DNA from: Planctomycetota bacterium
GTDB taxonomy: Bacteria; Planctomycetota; Phycisphaerae; UBA1845
Direction of reading: 5' to 3'
Assembly (NCBI GenBank): GCA_022561415.1
Contig: JADFRH010000059.1
Coordinates: 1-10,186, forward strand
DNA: 10,186 nt
Within the stretch, counting starts at the first letter, position 1. Every line of letters starts with the position of its first letter. The translations under genes and the position numbers were made by a program. A model generated the notes under the pieces. That model had not been told where the DNA came from. It made no database searches and saw only the letters and a list, made by a program, of their open reading frames with translations. Below are positions 6,421 to 10,186 of this stretch, piece by piece.

Positions 6421-7231
6421 AAGCGTGCCGCCCCTGCCCTGGCGTTGGCAGGCGAGATCCCTCCTATGGCTTGACTTCCCGATGGGAAAGTTTCTCGACT
6501 ACGGCTGCGGTAGCGGCTGGCTGATGATCAGCGTGCAGGACCGCTGCGCCGAGTGCCACGGCGTAGACGTGCGAAGCGACAAACTTCGGACCTTGCGCAG
6601 GGAGCACTCTGATTTCACTCTCCGAAAAATCGATTTTGACGGCAAGACCGACTACCCGGACAACTTTTTCGATACCATCGCCATGATTGAAGTAATCGAA
6701 CATGTTGGCGATGAGCGCAAAACACTGCGGGAAATCGCTCGCATTCTGAAACCCCATGGGAAGCTCTTGCTTACCACTCCGCACAAGGGACTGCTCACTT
6801 TCCTTGACGTGGGCAACGTCAAATTCGCTTTTCCCCGCCTGCACCGCTTGGCGCATCGACTCAACCGTGACCCAACCTACTATCAAAAGCGATTCGGCGA
6901 CACCCATGGCGGCCAATTGGTAGGCGACATCACCGTCACCCGGAATCGCCGTCCGTGGCATCGCCACTACAAGCCGCACGAGATTCAGGCCCTTTGCCAG
7001 CACAATCTTGTGCTGCGCCGGCACGAGGTTTACTTCCCGGGCATGAGGGCGCTGATGTTTCTACGGGTGGCGCTGCGGGTCGCCTGTTTACGCCTATTCA
7101 AGCCCTTCCCACGGCCGTTGCCGTGGCTGGAACGGAGGCTATCCCAAGTCACGTCCCCTTGGGGCGATCAACTCGTGATGATGTTCGAAAAACTCCCGGA
7201 AGACGACCGGACGGCTGACTCGGAGGGATAG
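6392..7231 (+). CDS. class I SAM-dependent methyltransferase with a borrowed 5' end
   Basis: From TTG 6392 the protein has 279 residues. Motif I FLDYGCGSGWL is at 34-44 and the acidic residue ending beta 2 is D59 (HGVDV). The motif IV/post-I region FDTIAMIEVIEHV is at 93-105 and LKPHGKLLLTTP is at about 119-130. These are typical of Rossmann-fold methyltransferases of the UbiE/Methyltransf_11 type; the acceptor is unknown, plausibly a sugar of the locus. The TTG is chosen because GGGGAG (6378-6383) lies 8 bases upstream and because the same start is used by the downstream wecA-like gene. Residues 1-10 (MSPQQITMVE) match that protein's N-terminus, and methyltransferase-like sequence begins near residue 17. 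ATG 6413 is an alternative start. The core is clearly less GC-rich than neighbouring genes, suggesting transfer. Confidence 0.85.
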   Translation: MSPQQITMVESVPPLPWRWQARSLLWLDFPMGKFLDYGCGSGWLMISVQDRCAECHGVDVRSDKLRTLRREHSDFTLRKIDFDGKTDYPDNFFDTIAMIEVIEHVGDERKTLREIARILKPHGKLLLTTPHKGLLTFLDVGNVKFAFPRLHRLAHRLNRDPTYYQKRFGDTHGGQLVGDITVTRNRRPWHRHYKPHEIQALCQHNLVLRRHEVYFPGMRALMFLRVALRVACLRLFKPFPRPLPWLERRLSQVTSPWGDQLVMMFEKLPEDDRTADSEG

Positions 7232-7263
7232 GCGCCGTCTGAGAGTCACGCTGAACAAGCGAG

Positions 7264-7419
7264 ACATGGGCGACGCAGGATCCATAGCTGCTCGGGCTTA
7301 ACGCGTCGATACTCATCCTGTTTTTTTGCAGAGCCCATGTGGGTCGGTGGCTGCTCGCCTCGATCATGGTTCTCGGTCTGCCCCTGACAGACATGCTGCT
7401 GACGCTGGTTCGTCAATAG
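7264..7419 (+). pseudogene. decayed C-terminal fragment of a WecA/MraY-family gene
   Basis: Bases 7266-7413 align with 8251-8397 of the intact gene downstream, about three quarters identical in my hand alignment. Translated, the fragment gives MGDAGSI, then a frameshift from one extra base at 7287. It continues LLGLNASILILFF and RWLLASIMVLGLPLTDMLLTLVRQ to a TAG at 7417-7419. The intact protein has MGDAGSMLLGLNAAILILLF and RWLLASIMVFGLPLADMSLTLVRR. Many differences are in third codon positions, so the copy probably evolved as a working paralogue before decay. The N-terminal two thirds are absent and the methyltransferase gene occupies the place where they would be. Similarity fades left of about 7264. 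The TAG stop overlaps the promoter of the next gene. Confidence 0.88.
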
Positions 7420-7520
7420 CGTTTCTACACCCTTCCTCGTAGAATCGAATCCTTCGCAGCGCGAGGTGCATACGCGATCGGAGCGAGCAGCTTGAGTCCC
7501 CAGCAAATTACACTGGTCGA
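7416..7520 (+). repeat. right copy of the direct repeat: promoter, leader and first codons
   Basis: This is the partner of 6315-6420, about 1100 bp away. It belongs naturally to the intact wecA-like gene, so it is the likely origin, or a sister, of the left copy. It begins inside the last codons of the pseudogene. Confidence 0.9.
7417..7445 (+). promoter_or_regulatory. candidate promoter of the wecA-like gene
   Basis: TAGAAT at 7440-7445 and TAGCGT at 7417-7422 are separated by 17 bp, exactly as in the left copy. CGGAG at 7479-7483 then serves as ribosome binding site 8 bases before TTG 7492. The sharing suggests that the methyltransferase and the wecA-like gene respond to the same signal. 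Confidence 0.45.
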
Positions 7521-8679
7521 TATCGGTCGAACCTATTGGCCAATCCTGGCGGCGTCGTTCCTGGTGTCGGTGGTGGCCACGCCGATCTGCCGGCGCATCG
7601 CGTTGCGATGGAATCTGGTCGACCGCCCGGACGAATGGCTCAAACCCCACAAGAAGCCGGTCGCGTATCTCGGCGGGCTGGCGATCTTTCTCGGGTGGGC
7701 GGCCGGCGTGCTGCTCTCGTTCCACCTCTTCGAGGGTGTCGAGAACGTGCATTCCGTCGCGGGAACCGTGCCGACGGTCAACACGATCATGATGGCGGGA
7801 ATCTTCCTCGCCGGCCTCGGCGTGATGGTGCTCGGTCTGCTCGACGACCTCTCCGGGGTGTCCGCGAAGGTGAAGCTATTCGCGACGGTTGCGGCCGGCG
7901 CGCTGCTCATGCTCGTCGGCCTTGGAGATGACAGCATCCTCATGGTGCTTCGCTCCTCCGGACTGCCCGCCGAGGATATCCCGCCCTGGCTTCTCGTGGC
8001 GTACTCCGTTCCGCTGACGATCTTCATTACCGTCGGCGCCTGCAACGCGACGAATCTCATCGACGGCGTCGACGGGCTCTGCTCGGGTGTGCTGGGGATC
8101 ATCGCGGCCGGCTTTCTTGTCCTCTCGATCAATCACCACCTCTGGAGCGGGTGGCATCCCTGGACGGTTCAACAGGTCACGATCTCGCTCGCCATGATGG
8201 GGGCGGCGCTCGGCTTCTTGCCCTTCAATCGCAACCCCGCAAGAATTTTCATGGGCGACGCCGGGTCCATGCTGCTTGGTCTCAACGCAGCGATACTCAT
8301 ATTGCTGTTTCTCGAAGCCAACGTGCTGCGTTGGTTGCTCGCCTCGATTATGGTGTTCGGCCTGCCCCTGGCTGACATGTCGCTGACGCTCGTCCGGCGC
8401 TGGCGAAACGAGAGGCCGCTCATGAAAGGCGATCGCAGCCATTTCTACGATCAGCTTCTCGATCGAGGCTGGCCGGTGCATCGGGTGGTGAAGATCAGCT
8501 ACGCGCTGGCGGCTGTCTATGTTGTGTTCGGATGTCTGGCGATCCAGCTACGAACGCGGTACATCGTCTTTCTCTACGGATTGGTTGTCCTGGCCACCGT
8601 CTGGCTCATTGCCAAGTTCAAGATGGTACGTCTGGAAAAGCCTCGACAACCGGATCGCGCAGCAACGCGTGAAGCGTAG
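7492..8679 (+). CDS. WecA/MraY-family polyprenyl-phosphate sugar-1-phosphate transferase
   Basis: The 395-residue membrane protein would transfer a HexNAc-1-phosphate from a UDP-sugar to undecaprenyl phosphate, the first step in building a lipid-linked glycan. Family motifs appear in order. VDRPDEWLKPHKKPVAYLGG is at about 43-62 and LLDD at 116-119, where the aspartates bind Mg. NATNLIDGVDGL is at 185-196, the hallmark nucleophile and metal region, and FMGDAGS is at 253-259. A cytoplasmic loop with RWRNERPLMKGDRSHFYDQL is at about 303-322. Around ten hydrophobic segments separate them. The last loop has SHFYDQL where WecA proteins usually carry a His-rich motif, so the sugar is uncertain; WecA/TagO-like is more likely than MraY in this locus. 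The start is TTG 7492, supported by its ribosome binding site and by the duplicated leader. The gene converges with the minus-strand gene, only 9 bp away. Confidence 0.9.
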   Translation: MSPQQITLVDIGRTYWPILAASFLVSVVATPICRRIALRWNLVDRPDEWLKPHKKPVAYLGGLAIFLGWAAGVLLSFHLFEGVENVHSVAGTVPTVNTIMMAGIFLAGLGVMVLGLLDDLSGVSAKVKLFATVAAGALLMLVGLGDDSILMVLRSSGLPAEDIPPWLLVAYSVPLTIFITVGACNATNLIDGVDGLCSGVLGIIAAGFLVLSINHHLWSGWHPWTVQQVTISLAMMGAALGFLPFNRNPARIFMGDAGSMLLGLNAAILILLFLEANVLRWLLASIMVFGLPLADMSLTLVRRWRNERPLMKGDRSHFYDQLLDRGWPVHRVVKISYALAAVYVVFGCLAIQLRTRYIVFLYGLVVLATVWLIAKFKMVRLEKPRQPDRAATREA

Positions 8680-8688
8680 TCCGCGGGT

Positions 8689-10186
8689 TCACGACTCCGT
8701 CCGGCTTACCTGAAGAACAAAAAGGTCGCCGGCTCGCTGCCACTGTCCCAACCGCGTCGGCAGCTTGGTTCGGGGTGCGGCGCGGTTTTTCGGGACGATC
8801 ACGACAGGTCTTCCCGCACCGGCGGCGCTCTCGAGCTGCACTTCCGTCACCTTGTGAACGATGTGTACGCCCGGCCGGTCCGCCCGAAGCGCCCGGTAGC
8901 GTACGGCGAACAGGGCCATGGAATCCTCGACGATGATCAGCCCGGTCTCGCCGGCGAGTTCGACGGCGTGGCGACTCATTGTCTCGGCCGATCGCTCGAC
9001 CACGGACCAGGGCGTAAACACGTAGACGTAGTCGTCGCGATAGGGTTTGTGGCGCTCGACCGCGCGCAGCACGTTAAACCGGCGGGCGACGGTGGGCGTT
9101 AGTGCGTAAAGAACGGGCGTCGCGGCGAGCGTGATCGCGGCGAGCGCGAAAAGCCTCGAGGGGCTGCGTGCATTTCGCTCGACGACCGCGTAGCCGATTC
9201 CGCCGAAAACGGCGGCCAACACGTAGGCGAGCATGAAGAACGTGTGCTGGTCCACCACGTTGTAACGTACCGCGAAGAGCACGTGGATCGCGAGACCGGC
9301 CGACAACGCCCGCACAGCGATCACCGGGATTCCGAACCGGCGAGCACGGATCAAGCCATAGGCCGCGAGCGGTAGAAGTGCGTTTGGGAAACTCAGCAGC
9401 ACGAACCCGATCGTGATGAGCAAACCGCGAAGGGAAAGGGCTGTGTTCAGGACTTCGTCGGCGAATGACTGTCCGAAAAGGGCGGAGTGCAGCGTGCCGG
9501 CAAAGTCACCGGAGCGAAGCGTCGCTACCAGGATCAGAGCCGTATAGGGAAGCGAGCCGAGCAGCCACAGCCCGGCCGCCGCGACCGCGATGCGAAGCGA
9601 GACCCGCCGCGTGTAAACCGCGTGCAGCATCACACAAGCCAGGATCGGGGTGGTCAGGCCCGCCAGCAAATGGTTGGCGACGCCCAGCCCGTTCAGCATC
9701 AATGCCGTCAGGAGAGCCCCGCGCCGATGGGTCATGGCGTAAACCGCCAGGCACCAGCATTCCCCTGAAAAAAGAGCGGTGGCCAGGGTGTAGGTTTCCA
9801 CGAGCGTCGCGGCTTGCCAAAACGTGTGGGCGACGGCAAGCGCACCGGCCGCGAGCAGGGCGGCCCGGCGGTTGCCCGACAGTGTCACGATGCAGCCGAA
9901 GGTGTTGGCCACGGTCACCGCCCCCGCGACGGCGCTGATCAGCGTGATGGCGAAGGAGGGCTCGACGAAATCCATCGCCGCCGCGAGCCGCGCAAGCCAG
10001 TGGTGAAGCGGATGGACCAGCGCAAGTCCGTACGCACCGTAGAGGTCGCCCGTCACGGCGCGAAGGATGTGCATGCCCGAGTCCTGCCATTGAGCACCGC
10101 GCCGGGCGGTCAGAGCGTAGAGCACGGCAGCTCCGGCGAACACGGCCAGCCAGCTGCGCCAAGACGGCGCGACCCGGTCGGTTGCA
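8689..10186 (-). CDS. DUF2723/GT39-like multi-spanning membrane protein, 5' end outside the window
   Basis: On the minus strand the frame is open from the right edge to the stop at 8689-8691. A GTG at 10143 could start a 484-residue protein, but the upstream codons (reading RSWLAVFAGAAVLY across it) continue the first hydrophobic segment. The true start is therefore probably beyond the window. Just after that segment comes QWQDSG (10075 to about 10092), the short acidic motif that follows TM1 in DUF2723 and other GT-C type transferases such as the protein O-mannosyltransferase relatives. A HPLHHWLARL motif follows. About nine to ten hydrophobic segments occupy the first 340 residues. A soluble C-terminal part of about 140 residues ends the protein, containing RPVVIVPKNRAAP. 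It likely uses a lipid-linked sugar at the outer membrane face, but donor and acceptor are unknown. Confidence 0.7.
   Translation of the reverse strand, partial: ATDRVAPSWRSWLAVFAGAAVLYALTARRGAQWQDSGMHILRAVTGDLYGAYGLALVHPLHHWLARLAAAMDFVEPSFAITLISAVAGAVTVANTFGCIVTLSGNRRAALLAAGALAVAHTFWQAATLVETYTLATALFSGECWCLAVYAMTHRRGALLTALMLNGLGVANHLLAGLTTPILACVMLHAVYTRRVSLRIAVAAAGLWLLGSLPYTALILVATLRSGDFAGTLHSALFGQSFADEVLNTALSLRGLLITIGFVLLSFPNALLPLAAYGLIRARRFGIPVIAVRALSAGLAIHVLFAVRYNVVDQHTFFMLAYVLAAVFGGIGYAVVERNARSPSRLFALAAITLAATPVLYALTPTVARRFNVLRAVERHKPYRDDYVYVFTPWSVVERSAETMSRHAVELAGETGLIIVEDSMALFAVRYRALRADRPGVHIVHKVTEVQLESAAGAGRPVVIVPKNRAAPRTKLPTRLGQWQRAGDLFVLQVSRTES

Noticed and set aside
7232..7263. leftward continuation of the wecA-like remnant
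   Set aside because: Left of about 7264 the match to the intact gene fades to chance level, so the pseudogene is not extended there.
7876..8481. 201-codon minus-strand open frame opposite the wecA-like gene
   Set aside because: Its composition (E, H, R, Q rich) is what reverse-complemented membrane-protein codons give; the plus-strand gene is certain.

Overview
The window is high-GC bacterial DNA carrying part of a cell-surface or exopolysaccharide locus beside a protein-export gene. The organism is probably a planctomycete-like bacterium. The hints are a TatC with a large extracytoplasmic insertion, an exosortase-type (XrtA/PEP-CTERM-type) polysaccharide deacetylase, a DUF2723-like membrane glycosyltransferase, TTG/GTG starts and heptameric intergenic repeats. 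This assignment is an inference; no rRNA or marker gene is present.

Layout. Positions 2-532 (+) hold the 3' part of an unrecognised gene cut by the window edge. tatC follows (581-1588, +) behind a good sigma70-type promoter that may give a leaderless transcript. A 257-bp gap (1589-1845) holds an inverted array of 7-bp repeats forming a long hairpin. Next is an NAD-dependent nucleotide-sugar epimerase/decarboxylase (1846-2817, +), whose stop codon lies inside a second, unrelated array of 7-bp repeats. Then come a glutamine-dependent asparagine synthase (2875-4761), a GNAT acetyltransferase that overlaps it by ATGA (4758-5357), and a polysaccharide deacetylase (5382-6284), apparently one operon. 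A SAM methyltransferase (6392-7231), a decayed C-terminal piece of a WecA/MraY-family gene (about 7264-7419) and an intact WecA/MraY-family phosphoglycosyltransferase (7492-8679) follow. Convergent to these, on the minus strand, is a DUF2723/GT39-like multi-spanning protein (8689 to the right edge, 5' end missing).

How they could work together. The WecA/MraY-like enzyme would load the first sugar phosphate onto a polyprenyl carrier. The epimerase would supply a nucleotide sugar. The amidotransferase, acetyltransferase, methyltransferase and deacetylase would decorate a surface glycan or its precursors. The DUF2723-like protein may transfer sugar at the outer face of the membrane.

The most striking structure is at 6315-7520. 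The methyltransferase has the same promoter, leader, TTG start and first codons as the intact WecA-like gene (38/40 bases identical at 6381-6420 versus 7481-7520). Directly after it lies a frameshifted remnant of the 3' part of a WecA-like gene. This looks like a second wecA-like copy whose middle was replaced by a lower-GC methyltransferase, which captured the paralogue's expression signals.
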